Source of the DNA: Ralstonia thomasii
Lineage (GTDB): Bacteria > Pseudomonadota > Gammaproteobacteria > Burkholderiales > Burkholderiaceae
Assembly (NCBI RefSeq): GCF_958405895.1
Contig: NZ_CATZAR010000010.1
Reading direction: 5' to 3' (one strand)
Length of the DNA: 64,000 nt
Part shown: in pieces, positions 45,386-54,534 of the stretch
Layout of the letters: each line of letters starts with the position of its first letter
How positions within the stretch are numbered: position 1 is the stretch's first letter
Position numbers and translations under genes: made by a program
The notes under the pieces: model-generated
What the model was told of the DNA's origin: nothing
Database searches by the model: none
Seen by the model: the letters and a program-made list of their open reading frames with translations, nothing else

Positions 45386-46282
45386 TCAGCGCCGCTCGGC
45401 AAGGGCGTTGTGCAGCACCGTCTTGAGCACGTTGAAGACGGGGTTGTCGTTGTCCTTGCGATAGGCCATCCAGAGTTCGACCGGCTTGGCCGGCGTGGTG
45501 CGTACCGGGCGGTAGACGACGCCTTCGAAGTGCAGCATGGCCGCCGCTGCGGGAATGAGCGCTACGCCGATGCCTGCACGCACCAGCGCCAGCATCGAGT
45601 GGATCTGGCTGACGTATTCAACGATGTCGGGCAGCACCTCCGCGCGCTCCAGCAGGCTGCTGACCATCTGGTGGAAATAGCGCGCCTCGTATGGCGAATA
45701 CATCAGCAGCGGCTGGCCCTCGCAATCGCGCAGGCTGGGGCGTTGCGGCCAACTGTCCGCCACCGCTTCCGGCAGGGCGATCACGAGCGCTTCCTGCGAG
45801 CACGGCACGGCAATCAGCTCGCCGTGCTCCACCGGCGGGCGCAGCAGGCCGACGTCGATTTCGCGCGCATCCAGCGCCGAGAGCTGCGCGCCGCTCACCA
45901 TCTCCTTCAGCGTCAATCGCACGCCGGGTGAAGCGGCCCGCACGGCGCTCACTAGCGAGGGCAACTTGCCATAGCCGACCGACGCGGTAAAGCCGATCGC
46001 CAACTGCCCAGCAGCGCCCGTGGCCACACGCCGGGCCGTCGCCGCCGCCTCGTCCGCCAGGCGCAGGATGCGCGATGCGTCGGGCAGAAAACTGCGCCCC
46101 GCGGCCGTCAGCTTGACCGAGCGGCTGTTGCGCTCCAGCAGTTCGGTGCCGACCTGATGTTCGAGCAGGCGGACCTGGCGCGACAGCGGCGGCTGGGTCA
46201 TGTGCAGGCGTTCTGCCGCCCGCCCAAAGTGCAGTTCTTCGGCCACGGCGACAAAGCAGCGGAGTTGGCTGAGTTCAAACAT
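45386..46282 (-). CDS. LysR-family regulator of the aldarate/uronate operon
   Basis: A 298-aa LysR regulator of the BenM/CbnR subgroup. The N-terminus MFELSQLRCFVAVAEELHFG and RAAERLHMTQPPLSRQVRLL carry the helix-turn-helix. The effector domain contains the typical GFTASVGYGKLPSLV. ATG 46282 is used; the frame is open to 46486. It diverges from kdgD across 339 bp that contain a pair of similar dyad elements, one 37 bp ahead of each start, and an LTTR-type box. So it is the likely regulator of kdgD and the genes after it. Confidence 0.86.
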   Translation of the reverse strand: MFELSQLRCFVAVAEELHFGRAAERLHMTQPPLSRQVRLLEHQVGTELLERNSRSVKLTAAGRSFLPDASRILRLADEAAATARRVATGAAGQLAIGFTASVGYGKLPSLVSAVRAASPGVRLTLKEMVSGAQLSALDAREIDVGLLRPPVEHGELIAVPCSQEALVIALPEAVADSWPQRPSLRDCEGQPLLMYSPYEARYFHQMVSSLLERAEVLPDIVEYVSQIHSMLALVRAGIGVALIPAAAAMLHFEGVVYRPVRTTPAKPVELWMAYRKDNDNPVFNVLKTVLHNALAERR

Positions 46283-46318
46283 CGATTCAAAAACGGTATG
46301 GATAGAGTCAGTGCTTAT

Positions 46319-46346
46319 CTTGAATCGGAAAGATCGCCGATGCAAG
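46319..46346. promoter_or_regulatory. dyad element A upstream of the LysR gene
   Basis: CTTGAATCGG and CCGATGCAAG are imperfect inverted half-sites with an 8-bp spacer. They are followed by AATCGGCTC. The same half-sites and tail recur in element B (46560). It lies 37 bp upstream of the LysR start codon. Operator function is inferred. Confidence 0.5.
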
Positions 46347-46518
46347 AATCGGCTCGCCCTCGGGGCAGATCGATGCAGGAAATGGCGAGTTCGGATTCCC
46401 TGTATGCGCTTTACGTCGAGCCCGAAGGCGCGGTGTGACAGGGCACTAAGCAGGCGCGGCCGCGCCGTCACGTGCGGCCGCAGCATCGGGACTGGCAGCT
46501 TAGGGAAGACCCTGTATC

Positions 46519-46535
46519 AATACAAGTTCTGTATT
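46519..46535. promoter_or_regulatory. LTTR-type box (T-N11-A) upstream of kdgD
   Basis: AATAC-N7-GTATT is a perfect inverted repeat that contains T-N11-A, the LysR-type regulator consensus. It lies about 90 bp upstream of kdgD, a usual distance for a recognition site. Predicted from sequence only. Confidence 0.45.
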
Positions 46536-46559
46536 AATCGAGTTATTAGTTGGCTTGGA

Positions 46560-46581
46560 CTTGAATCGATCCCGATGCAAG
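46560..46581. promoter_or_regulatory. dyad element B upstream of kdgD
   Basis: CTTGAATCG and CGATGCAAG are inverted half-sites with a 4-bp spacer, followed by AATTCGCTC. It is nearly identical to element A but with a shorter spacer, and it has the same orientation. Its tail ends 32 bp before the kdgD start codon. Confidence 0.5.
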
Positions 46582-46621
46582 AATTCGCTCATCAACAACA
46601 CGCATTCATCACGAGCGAGAC

Positions 46622-47560
46622 ATGTCCCGATACAGCCCCAAAGAGTTCGCCCAACAGATCGGCTCCGGTCTGCTGTCCTTCCCCATCACGCACTTCAAGG
46701 CGTCGGATCTGTCGTTCGACGAGGCCGCGTATCGCGCCAACCTCAGCTGGCTGTTCAGCCACGAGGCAGCCGGCCTGTTTGCGGCGGGTGGCACGGGCGA
46801 ATTCTTCTCGCTCACCGCAGCTGAGACGGACCGCGTGGTGCGTGCTGCCGTGGCTGAAACCGCCGGCAAGATTCCGGTGATCGCCCCGGCCGGCCGCGGC
46901 ACGGCCGAATCGATCGAATACTGCAAAGCCGCAGAAGCTGCCGGCGCCGACGGCATCCTGCTGCTGCCGCCGTACCTGACCGAAGCCTCTGCCGACGGCG
47001 TGGCCGCGCACGTGGAGCAGGTCTGCAAATCGACCAAGCTCGGCGTGATCGTCTACAACCGCGCCAACCAGGTCCTCGACGAGAACCACCTGGAACGCCT
47101 GGCAGACCGCTGCCCGAACCTGGTCGGCTTCAAGGACGGCGTGGGCGATCTGGAACTGATGACGCGCATTTACGCCCGCCTGGGCGACCGCTTTACCTAT
47201 GTCGGCGGCCTGCCGACGGCCGAGACTTTTGCACTGCCGTACCTGACGATGGGCGTGACGACGTATTCGTCGGCCATCTTCAACTTCGTGCCGAAGTTCG
47301 CGCTAGAGTTCTACGCCGCCGTGCGCGCGTTCGACAATGCCAAGGTCTACAAGATGCTCAACGAGTTCGTGCTGCCGTACATCCAGCTGCGCAACCGCAA
47401 GCGCGGCTATGCGGTGTCGATCGTCAAGGCCGGTATGAAGGTCATCGGCCGTGACGCAGGTCCGGTCCGTGCTCCGTTGACCGACCTGACCGACGCCGAG
47501 ATTGCAGAACTGTCGGCGTTGGTGTCGCGCGTTGCCGAAGTGGAAAAGCTGGCGGCCTGA
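46622..47560 (+). CDS. kdgD: 5-dehydro-4-deoxyglucarate dehydratase
   Basis: A 312-aa DapA-superfamily lyase that converts 5-keto-4-deoxyglucarate to 2,5-dioxopentanoate with loss of water and CO2. The Schiff-base lysine is in [14 protein letters not shown] (Lys171), with the conserved tyrosine in [10 protein letters not shown] (Tyr145) and [17 protein letters not shown] at the N-terminus, typical of KdgD. First gene of the aldarate operon, 27 bp before the dehydrogenase gene. The pathway is confirmed by its neighbours. Confidence 0.94.
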
Positions 47561-47587
47561 GCGCAACCGAAAACACAAGGAATCCTT

Positions 47588-49159
47588 ATGCAATTGAGCG
47601 GCGAACTGTTGTTGGGTGCCGCCCGCGTAGCGGGTGGTGCCGGCAAGGTTCGCGCCATGAACCCCGCCACCGGGGAATGGCTCGAACCGGAATTCACCCT
47701 GGCCTCCAAGGCCGAGGCCGCACGTGCCGCTGAACTGGCCGCCGCGGCTTTTGACGTTTACCGCGAGACCGCGCCGGAAACCCGTGCAGCCTTCCTGGAA
47801 GCCATCGCCAGCCAGATCGAAGCGCTGGGCGATGCCTTGATCGAACGCGCGATGGCCGAATCGGCATTGCCGCGTCCGCGCCTGGAAGGCGAGCGCGGCC
47901 GCACGTGCAACCAGCTGCGCCTGTTTGCAAGCGTGGTGCGTGCCGGTGATGCCGTGGGCGCACGCCTGGATTCGGCTCTGCCCGAACGCAAGCCGTTGCC
48001 GCGCTCGGACTTGCGCATGCGCCGCATTGCGCTGGGGCCCGTCGCCGTGTTTGGCGCGAGCAACTTCCCGCTGGCGTTCTCGGTGGCAGGCGGGGATACC
48101 GCGTCAGCGTTGGCTGCGGGTTGTCCGGTGGTCGTCAAGGCGCATCCGGCGCACCCGGGTACGTCTGAACTCGTGGGTTGCGCCATTCAAGCGGCGGTTG
48201 CGCAATGCGGGCTGCCGGAGGGCGTGTTCTCGCTCATCCTGGCGGACAACGATGTGGCGGGCGCACTGGTGGCTGATCCGCATATTCAGGCAGTGGGCTT
48301 TACAGGCTCGCGTGCAGGCGGTCAGGCGCTGCTGCGCATTGCGCAGGCGCGTCCGCAGCCGATTCCGGTATATGGCGAGTTGAGCGCCATCAACCCCGTC
48401 TTCCTGTTGCCCGACGCACTGGCCAAGCGTGCTGCTGCGCTGGGTCAGCAGTACGTGGCATCGCTCACGATGGGTGCGGGCCAGTTCTGTACGAACCCGG
48501 GCCTGCTGCTCGCCATCGACGGGCCGGAACTGGATGCCTTTGAGGCTGCCGCCGCTGCGGCCATGGGCGGCGTGGCTGCGCAGCCGATGCTCACCGCAGG
48601 CATCCACAGCGCCTACACCCGTGGCGTCGACAAGCTGGCCTCCGAGGCCAACGTGCGCTGCGTCGCACGCGGCCAAGACAGCGACGAACCCAACCGCGGG
48701 CAAGCCGGCTTCTACATCACCGATGCGAAGAGCTTCCAGGCGCAACCGGCGCTGCACGACGAGATCTTCGGCGCCACCGGCCTGGTCGTGCGCTGCCGCG
48801 ATGCGGAGGAGCTGCGCGCGCTGGCCGAATCGCTCGAAGGCCAACTGACCGCCACGCTGCATCTGGATACGGGCGACACGGCGATCGCGCGTTCGCTGCT
48901 GCCGATTCTGGAACGCAAGGCGGGGCGCATTCTGGCCAATGGCTGGCCAACCGGTGTTGAGGTGTGCCACGCCATGGTGCACGGCGGGCCGTGGCCGGCA
49001 ACGACGGATGCACGCACGACTTCGGTCGGCACGGCGGCCATCGAGCGCTTCCTGCGCCCGGTGTGCTATCAGGATCTGCCGGCCGAACTGCTGCCCGAAG
49101 CGCTGCAGGACGCCAACCCGCTCAAGCTGCGCCGGTTCGTGGATGGAAACTGGGCCTGA
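47588..49159 (+). CDS. 2,5-dioxovalerate (2-ketoglutaric semialdehyde) dehydrogenase
   Basis: A 523-aa aldehyde dehydrogenase that oxidises 2-ketoglutaric semialdehyde to 2-oxoglutarate, the last step of oxidative aldarate breakdown. Catalytic Cys301 is in MGAGQFCTNPGLLL and Glu264 in PVYGELSAINPVF; the NAD(P)-binding FTGSRAGG follows the KAHPAHPGTSELVG segment. AAGGAATCC precedes ATG 47588. Assignment rests on family similarity and operon position. Confidence 0.92.
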   Translation: MQLSGELLLGAARVAGGAGKVRAMNPATGEWLEPEFTLASKAEAARAAELAAAAFDVYRETAPETRAAFLEAIASQIEALGDALIERAMAESALPRPRLEGERGRTCNQLRLFASVVRAGDAVGARLDSALPERKPLPRSDLRMRRIALGPVAVFGASNFPLAFSVAGGDTASALAAGCPVVVKAHPAHPGTSELVGCAIQAAVAQCGLPEGVFSLILADNDVAGALVADPHIQAVGFTGSRAGGQALLRIAQARPQPIPVYGELSAINPVFLLPDALAKRAAALGQQYVASLTMGAGQFCTNPGLLLAIDGPELDAFEAAAAAAMGGVAAQPMLTAGIHSAYTRGVDKLASEANVRCVARGQDSDEPNRGQAGFYITDAKSFQAQPALHDEIFGATGLVVRCRDAEELRALAESLEGQLTATLHLDTGDTAIARSLLPILERKAGRILANGWPTGVEVCHAMVHGGPWPATTDARTTSVGTAAIERFLRPVCYQDLPAELLPEALQDANPLKLRRFVDGNWA

Positions 49160-49259
49160 AGTCGTAACACGTAAATAGAAAAAGACAACACGCCGGGCCG
49201 CACAGGACCCGGCAACTTGAACCGACCGGCACGACGGGTGCCGGCTCAAGGAGGAGACG

Positions 49260-50612
49260 ATGGACATCAAAGCCCCCGCAGTGGGAGCACAGGCCGTGCC
49301 GCGCGCTGAGCGCATGAGCCGCGTGCGTTTCGTGATCCTCGCGATGCTGTTTATCGTGACGACCATCAACTACGCCGATCGGGCGACCATCTCCATTGCC
49401 GGCTCGGCCATGCAAAAAGAACTCGGCATCGATGCCGTGTCGCTTGGCTATATTTTTTCGGCGTTTGGCTGGGCTTATGTGATCGCGCAGATTCCGGGCG
49501 GCTGGCTGCTCGACCGCTTCGGTTCGAAGCGCGTTTACACGTTCAGCATTTTGCTGTGGTCGCTGTTCACGCTGGCGCAGGGTGCCATCGGTTTCTTTAC
49601 CGGCGCCGCCGCCATCGTCATGGTGTTCTGCCTGCGCTTCCTGGTGGGGGCGGCAGAGGCGCCGTCCTTCCCGGCGAACAGCCGTATCGTGGCGGCGTGG
49701 TTTCCGGCCAATGAGCGCGGCACTGCAGCGGCCATCTTCAACTCTGCGCAATATGCCGCCACGGTGGTGTTTGCCCCGCTGATGGCCTGGCTGGTGCACG
49801 CGTTCGGCTGGCATCACGTGTTTATCGTGATGGGCGTGATCGGCATTGTCATGGCGGTCGTGTGGAGAGCCTTCGTACACGAACCGAAAGACCACCCGGG
49901 CGTCAACCGCGCCGAAATCGAGTACATCGAAGCCGGCGGCGGCCTGGTCAACATGGACCGTGCCGGCGTGGCCAAGGCTGAGGGTCCGAAACTCGGCTAC
50001 GTGAAGCAGCTCCTGCAGAACCGCATGCTGATGGGGGTGTACATCGCGCAGTACTGCATCAATGCGCTCACGTACTTCTTCATCACGTGGTTCCCGGTGT
50101 ATCTGGTGCAGGCGCGCGGCATGTCGATCCTGAAGGCGGGCTTCGTCGCGTCGATTCCGGCGGTGTGCGGCTTCCTGGGCGGCATTCTGGGCGGGATCAT
50201 CTCTGACGCGCTGCTCCGGCGTGGTGCCTCGCTTTCGATGGCGCGCAAGGTACCCATCGTGCTGGGCATGCTGCTTTCCATGACCATGGTGATCTGCAAC
50301 TACGTCGATGCGCAGGCCGTCGTCGTGGCCGTGATGGCGTTGTCGTTCTTCGGCAAGGGCCTCGGTGCGCTGGGCTGGGCAGTGAACTCCGATACGGCGC
50401 CCAAGCAGATTGCGGGCTTATCGGGCGCGCTGATGAACACCTTCGGCAACCTGTCGAGCATCACCACGCCCATCGCGATCGGTTACATCGTCAACACCAC
50501 GGGCTCGTTCAACGGGGCGCTTGTGTACGTGGGGATCCACGCCGCGGTTGCCATCGTCTGCTACCTGTTCATGGTGGGCGAGATCAAGCGTGTGGAACTG
50601 AAGCCGCTGTAA
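49260..50612 (+). CDS. gudP: MFS glucarate/galactarate (hexarate) transporter
   Basis: A 450-aa major facilitator of the anion:cation symporter family (GudP/GarP type), with 12 membrane segments. It begins RMSRVRFVILAMLFIVTTIN and the family motif NYADRATISIAGSAM. AAGGAGGAGACG sits upstream of ATG 49260. A small hairpin (CCGGCAC / GTGCCGG, 49226-49244) lies just before it in the leader. It imports glucarate and/or galactarate for GudD and GarD. Substrate is inferred from the operon. Confidence 0.9.
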   Translation: MDIKAPAVGAQAVPRAERMSRVRFVILAMLFIVTTINYADRATISIAGSAMQKELGIDAVSLGYIFSAFGWAYVIAQIPGGWLLDRFGSKRVYTFSILLWSLFTLAQGAIGFFTGAAAIVMVFCLRFLVGAAEAPSFPANSRIVAAWFPANERGTAAAIFNSAQYAATVVFAPLMAWLVHAFGWHHVFIVMGVIGIVMAVVWRAFVHEPKDHPGVNRAEIEYIEAGGGLVNMDRAGVAKAEGPKLGYVKQLLQNRMLMGVYIAQYCINALTYFFITWFPVYLVQARGMSILKAGFVASIPAVCGFLGGILGGIISDALLRRGASLSMARKVPIVLGMLLSMTMVICNYVDAQAVVVAVMALSFFGKGLGALGWAVNSDTAPKQIAGLSGALMNTFGNLSSITTPIAIGYIVNTTGSFNGALVYVGIHAAVAIVCYLFMVGEIKRVELKPL

Positions 50613-50630
50613 GCCACAGGAGCCTCGTAA

Positions 50631-52040
50631 GTGACGTTGCAATCGATCGAGTCCGGCGCACGCACGCACACACCGCGGGTGACGGAGATGCAGGTGATTC
50701 CCGTCGCGGGTCGCGACAGCATGCTGCTGAACCTGTGCGGCGCGCATGCACCGTTCTTTACGCGCAACCTCGTGATCCTGAAGGACAACGCCGGGCGTAC
50801 CGGCGTGGGCGAGGTGCCGGGCGGGGAGGGCATCCGCCAAGCGCTGGAGCGTGTGATTCCGCTGGTGGTCGGTCAATCGATCGGTCGTACCAATGGCGTG
50901 CTGAGCAGCATTCGCCGGGCGCTGGCCGGTGGCGGCAATGCCGCGCATCAGGCGACGGTGCACCAGGTGACCTCCGCTTCGGAAGCGGCAGTGCTGCGCC
51001 AGCCGCACGAGATCAACCTGCGCATGGACAACGTCATCACGGCGGTGGAAGCGGCGCTGCTCGATCTGCTTGGTCAGTTTCTCGAAGTGCCGGTGGCGGA
51101 GTTGCTGGGCGCCGGCCAGCAGCGCGATAGCGCGCCGATGCTCGCGTACCTGTTCTACGTGGGCGATCGTCGCAAGACCGATCTGCCGTACCTGGAGGGC
51201 GCCAACGGCGCAGACGACTGGCTGCGCTTGCGCCACGAAGCTGCCATGACACCCGCCGCCATCGCCCGCCTGGCCGAAGCCGCCACCGAGCGCTACGGTT
51301 TTGCCGATTTCAAGCTCAAGGGCGGCGTGATGCCCGGCGCTGAAGAGATGGAAGCGATTGCCGCCATCAAGGCGCGCTTTCCGCACGCCCGCGTCACGCT
51401 GGACCCGAATGGTGCATGGTCGCTCAACGAGGCAATTGCGCTGTGCAAGGGCCAAGGGCATCTAGTGGCCTATGCCGAAGACCCGTGCGGCCCCGAAGCC
51501 GGTTACTCGGGCCGCGAGGTGATGGCCGAGTTCAAGCGTGCCACCGGTATCCCGACGGCCACCAACATGATCGCCACCGACTGGCGCCAGATGGGCCACG
51601 CAGTCCAGCTGCACGCAGTCGACATTCCGCTGGCCGATCCGCATTTCTGGACCATGCAAGGCTCCGTGCGCGTCGCGCAGCTTTGCGACGAGTGGGGTCT
51701 GACTTGGGGCTCGCATTCCAACAATCACTTCGATGTGTCGCTGGCGATGTTCACGCATGTGGCCGCCGCCGCGCCGGGCAACATCACGGCCATCGATACG
51801 CACTGGATCTGGCAGGAGGCCCAGGAGCGCCTGACGCGCGAGCCGCTGCGCATCCAGGGCGGCCACGTGGCCGTGCCGGAGCGCCCGGGCCTTGGCATCG
51901 AAATCGACATGGACCGCGTCATGGCCGCCCATGCGCTGTACAAGACCCTGGGCCCTGGCGCGCGTGATGACGCCATGGCCATGCAATACCTCGTGCCGGG
52001 CTGGACGTATGACCCGAAACGCCCGAGCCTGAGGCGCTGA
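50631..52040 (+). CDS. gudD: glucarate dehydratase
   Basis: A 469-aa enolase-superfamily enzyme (mandelate racemase group) that dehydrates D-glucarate to 5-keto-4-deoxyglucarate. The catalytic Lys pair region is in FADFKLKGGVMPGAEEMEAI, the metal-binding acids in RVTLDPNGAWSLNEAIAL and YAEDPCGPEAGYSGREVMAE, and the conserved His/Asn in WGLTWGSHSNNHFDVSLAMF. It starts with GTG 50631 after ACAGGAGCC. It follows the transporter gene by 18 bp. Confidence 0.94.
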   Translation: MTLQSIESGARTHTPRVTEMQVIPVAGRDSMLLNLCGAHAPFFTRNLVILKDNAGRTGVGEVPGGEGIRQALERVIPLVVGQSIGRTNGVLSSIRRALAGGGNAAHQATVHQVTSASEAAVLRQPHEINLRMDNVITAVEAALLDLLGQFLEVPVAELLGAGQQRDSAPMLAYLFYVGDRRKTDLPYLEGANGADDWLRLRHEAAMTPAAIARLAEAATERYGFADFKLKGGVMPGAEEMEAIAAIKARFPHARVTLDPNGAWSLNEAIALCKGQGHLVAYAEDPCGPEAGYSGREVMAEFKRATGIPTATNMIATDWRQMGHAVQLHAVDIPLADPHFWTMQGSVRVAQLCDEWGLTWGSHSNNHFDVSLAMFTHVAAAAPGNITAIDTHWIWQEAQERLTREPLRIQGGHVAVPERPGLGIEIDMDRVMAAHALYKTLGPGARDDAMAMQYLVPGWTYDPKRPSLRR

Positions 52041-52081
52041 AAAGAAGCCCGTTTGAGTTTGAATCAATCACGGAGTCTGTG

Positions 52082-53683
52082 ATGTCTGAACCGACGCTGG
52101 CCCCCGAGGCCGGCAACGCAACTGAAAAGGCGCTGACGATTCGCGTGCACGACGGTGACAACGTCGCCATCGTCGTCAACGCACGCGGCCTGCCCGCTGG
52201 CACGGCACTCGCCGATGGCACGGTGCTAGTCGAAGGTGTGCCCCAAGGCCACAAGGTGGCGCTGGTCGACCTGGCCGAAGGCGACGCGATCATCCGCTAC
52301 AACGAGGTGATCGGCTATGCCGTGAAGCCGCTGCCGCGCGGTAGCTGGGTCAACGAACATGCGGTCAAGCTGCCATCCGCGCCCGCGCTGGATGAATTGC
52401 CGCTGGCCACGCGCCCCGATCCAAAGCTGGCAAAGCTGGAGGGCTATACCTTCGAGGGCTATCGCAATGCAGATGGCACGGTCGGCACGAAGAACGTGCT
52501 CGGCATCATGACCAGCGTGCAGTGCGTGGCGGGCGTGACGGATTACGTCGTGGGCCGCATCAAACGCGAACTGCTGCCGCGCTTCCCGAATGTCGACGAC
52601 GTGGTGGCGCTCAACCATGTGTACGGCTGCGGCGTCGCCATCAACGCGCCGGCCGCCATCGTGCCGATCCGCACGCTGCAGAACCTGGCGCTGAATCCGA
52701 ACTTTGGCGGCGAGATCATGGTGATCGGCCTGGGCTGCGAAAAGCTCGTGCCCGAACGCCTTGTGCCGGAAAAGCTCGCACCGGGTGGGCGCATTCCGAT
52801 CGAAGTGGCCGGCACCGCAGATTCGCCGGTGCTGCGTCTGCAGGACGAAGCCTTCGACGGCTTCATCGGCATGACCGACGCCATCATGGAGATGGCCGAG
52901 CGCCGCCTCGAACATCTGAACAAGCGCCAGCGCGAAACCTGCCCGGCCTCCGATCTCGTGGTCGGTGTGCAGTGCGGCGGCAGCGATGCGTTTTCGGGCG
53001 TGACAGCCAACCCGGCGGTCGGCTTTGCGGCGGACCTGATCGTGCGAGCCGGCGGCACCGTGATGTTTTCGGAAGTGACCGAGGTGCGTGACGCCATCCA
53101 TCTGCTCACGCCGCGCGCCATCGATGAAGACGTCGGCCGCGCGCTGCTGCGCGAGATGGCCTGGTACGACGACTACCTGAGCGGCGGCCAGACTGACCGC
53201 AGCGCCAACCCGTCGCCGGGCAACAAGAAGGGTGGCCTGTCCAACGTGGTGGAAAAGGCGCTGGGTTCGATCGTCAAGTCGGGCAGCACGCCCATCGTCG
53301 ACGTGCTTGGCCCGGGTGAGAAAGTGCGTCGCAAGGGCCTGATCTTTGCTGCGACGCCCGCCAGCGATTTCGTGTGCGGCACGTTGCAGCTGGCCTCCGG
53401 CATGAACCTGCAGGTGTTCACGACCGGCCGCGGCACGCCGTATGGCCTGGCCATGGCGCCGGTCATCAAAGTGTCGACGCGCAAGGCGCTGTCCGAGCGC
53501 TGGCATGACCTGATCGACCTCGACGCCGGCCGCATCGCCACGGGCGAAGCGAGCATTGCCGACATCGGCTGGGAGCTGTTCCACCTGATTCTTGACGTGG
53601 CGAGCGGCCGCAAACAAGTCTGCGCCGACAAGCTTGGCCTGCATAATTCGCTGGCCCTGTTCAACCCCGCCCCGGTGACCTGA
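52082..53683 (+). CDS. garD: galactarate dehydratase
   Basis: A 533-aa GarD/UxaA-family enzyme that dehydrates galactarate to the same intermediate as GudD. An N-terminal SAF domain (about residues 20-100, HDGDNVAIVVNARGLPAG) is joined to the large domain with its conserved GYRNADGTVGTKNVLGIMTS, NHVYGCGVAINAPA and VGVQCGGSDAFSGVTANPAV motifs. GGAGTCTGTG precedes ATG 52082 (a GTG one codon earlier is also possible). It is 2 bp upstream of the uronate dehydrogenase start. Confidence 0.94.
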   Translation: MSEPTLAPEAGNATEKALTIRVHDGDNVAIVVNARGLPAGTALADGTVLVEGVPQGHKVALVDLAEGDAIIRYNEVIGYAVKPLPRGSWVNEHAVKLPSAPALDELPLATRPDPKLAKLEGYTFEGYRNADGTVGTKNVLGIMTSVQCVAGVTDYVVGRIKRELLPRFPNVDDVVALNHVYGCGVAINAPAAIVPIRTLQNLALNPNFGGEIMVIGLGCEKLVPERLVPEKLAPGGRIPIEVAGTADSPVLRLQDEAFDGFIGMTDAIMEMAERRLEHLNKRQRETCPASDLVVGVQCGGSDAFSGVTANPAVGFAADLIVRAGGTVMFSEVTEVRDAIHLLTPRAIDEDVGRALLREMAWYDDYLSGGQTDRSANPSPGNKKGGLSNVVEKALGSIVKSGSTPIVDVLGPGEKVRRKGLIFAATPASDFVCGTLQLASGMNLQVFTTGRGTPYGLAMAPVIKVSTRKALSERWHDLIDLDAGRIATGEASIADIGWELFHLILDVASGRKQVCADKLGLHNSLALFNPAPVT

Positions 53684-53684
53684 T

Positions 53685-54530
53685 ATGACGACTGAATTGA
53701 ACATTCAAAACGACCCGCTCGACGGCGTGACCACACGCTGCCACCGCGTGCTGCTCACGGGCGCCGGCGGCAATCTCGGCAAGGTGCTGCGCGAGCGGTT
53801 GCCCAAGTACGCCGATTTTTTGCGCCTGTCTGATATATCAAATCTTGGTGAAGCGCGCACCGGCGAAGAGATCGTGCCGTGCGACCTTGCCGACGCGAAA
53901 GCCGTCGATGCGCTCGTCGCTGGCACGGATGCGATCGTGCATCTGGGCGGCGTATCGGTCGAGCGGCCGTTTGAAGAAATCCTGCCGGCCAATATCGCAG
54001 GCACCTACAACCTGTACGAAGCGGCGCGCCGTCATGGCGTGCGGCGCATCGTGTTCGCCAGCTCGAACCACACCATCGGCTTCTACAAGCAGGGCGAGGT
54101 GATCGACAGCGCCGTGCCCACCAAGCCCGATGGCTACTACGGGCTGAGCAAGGTGTTTGGCGAACAGCTCGCCAGCTTCTATTTCGATCGCTATGGCATC
54201 GAGACGGTTGCCATCCGCATCGGCTCTTCGTTTGCCGAAGCGAAGGACCGCCGCATGCTCGTCACCTGGCTCGGGTACGACGACCTCGAACAGCTCATCC
54301 GCCGCGCGCTGTTCGTGCCGAACGTGGGCTTTACCGTGGTCTACGGCATGTCGAACAACCGCGACCGCTGGTGGGACAACCGCCACGCCGCGCACCTCGG
54401 CTACACACCTACGCAGACGAGCGAGATCTTCCGCGCGCAGGTCGAAGCGCAGCCGCCGCTGCCTGCCGATGATCCGGCTGCGCAGTATCAAGGCGGTGCA
54501 TTTGTCAAAGCCGGCCCGTTCGGAGACTGA
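53685..54530 (+). CDS. udh: uronate dehydrogenase
   Basis: A 281-aa short-chain (epimerase-like) NAD-dependent enzyme that oxidises glucuronate and galacturonate to the aldaro-lactones. The Rossmann motif LLTGAGGNLGKVLRERL, the catalytic YxxxK in GYYGLSKVFGEQLASF, and FASSNHTIGFY (active-site Ser) match uronate dehydrogenases. The start follows the garD stop by 1 bp. Together with the lactonase gene 4 bp downstream it links hexuronates to GudD/GarD. Confidence 0.9.
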   Translation: MTTELNIQNDPLDGVTTRCHRVLLTGAGGNLGKVLRERLPKYADFLRLSDISNLGEARTGEEIVPCDLADAKAVDALVAGTDAIVHLGGVSVERPFEEILPANIAGTYNLYEAARRHGVRRIVFASSNHTIGFYKQGEVIDSAVPTKPDGYYGLSKVFGEQLASFYFDRYGIETVAIRIGSSFAEAKDRRMLVTWLGYDDLEQLIRRALFVPNVGFTVVYGMSNNRDRWWDNRHAAHLGYTPTQTSEIFRAQVEAQPPLPADDPAAQYQGGAFVKAGPFGD

Positions 54531-54534
54531 CGCA

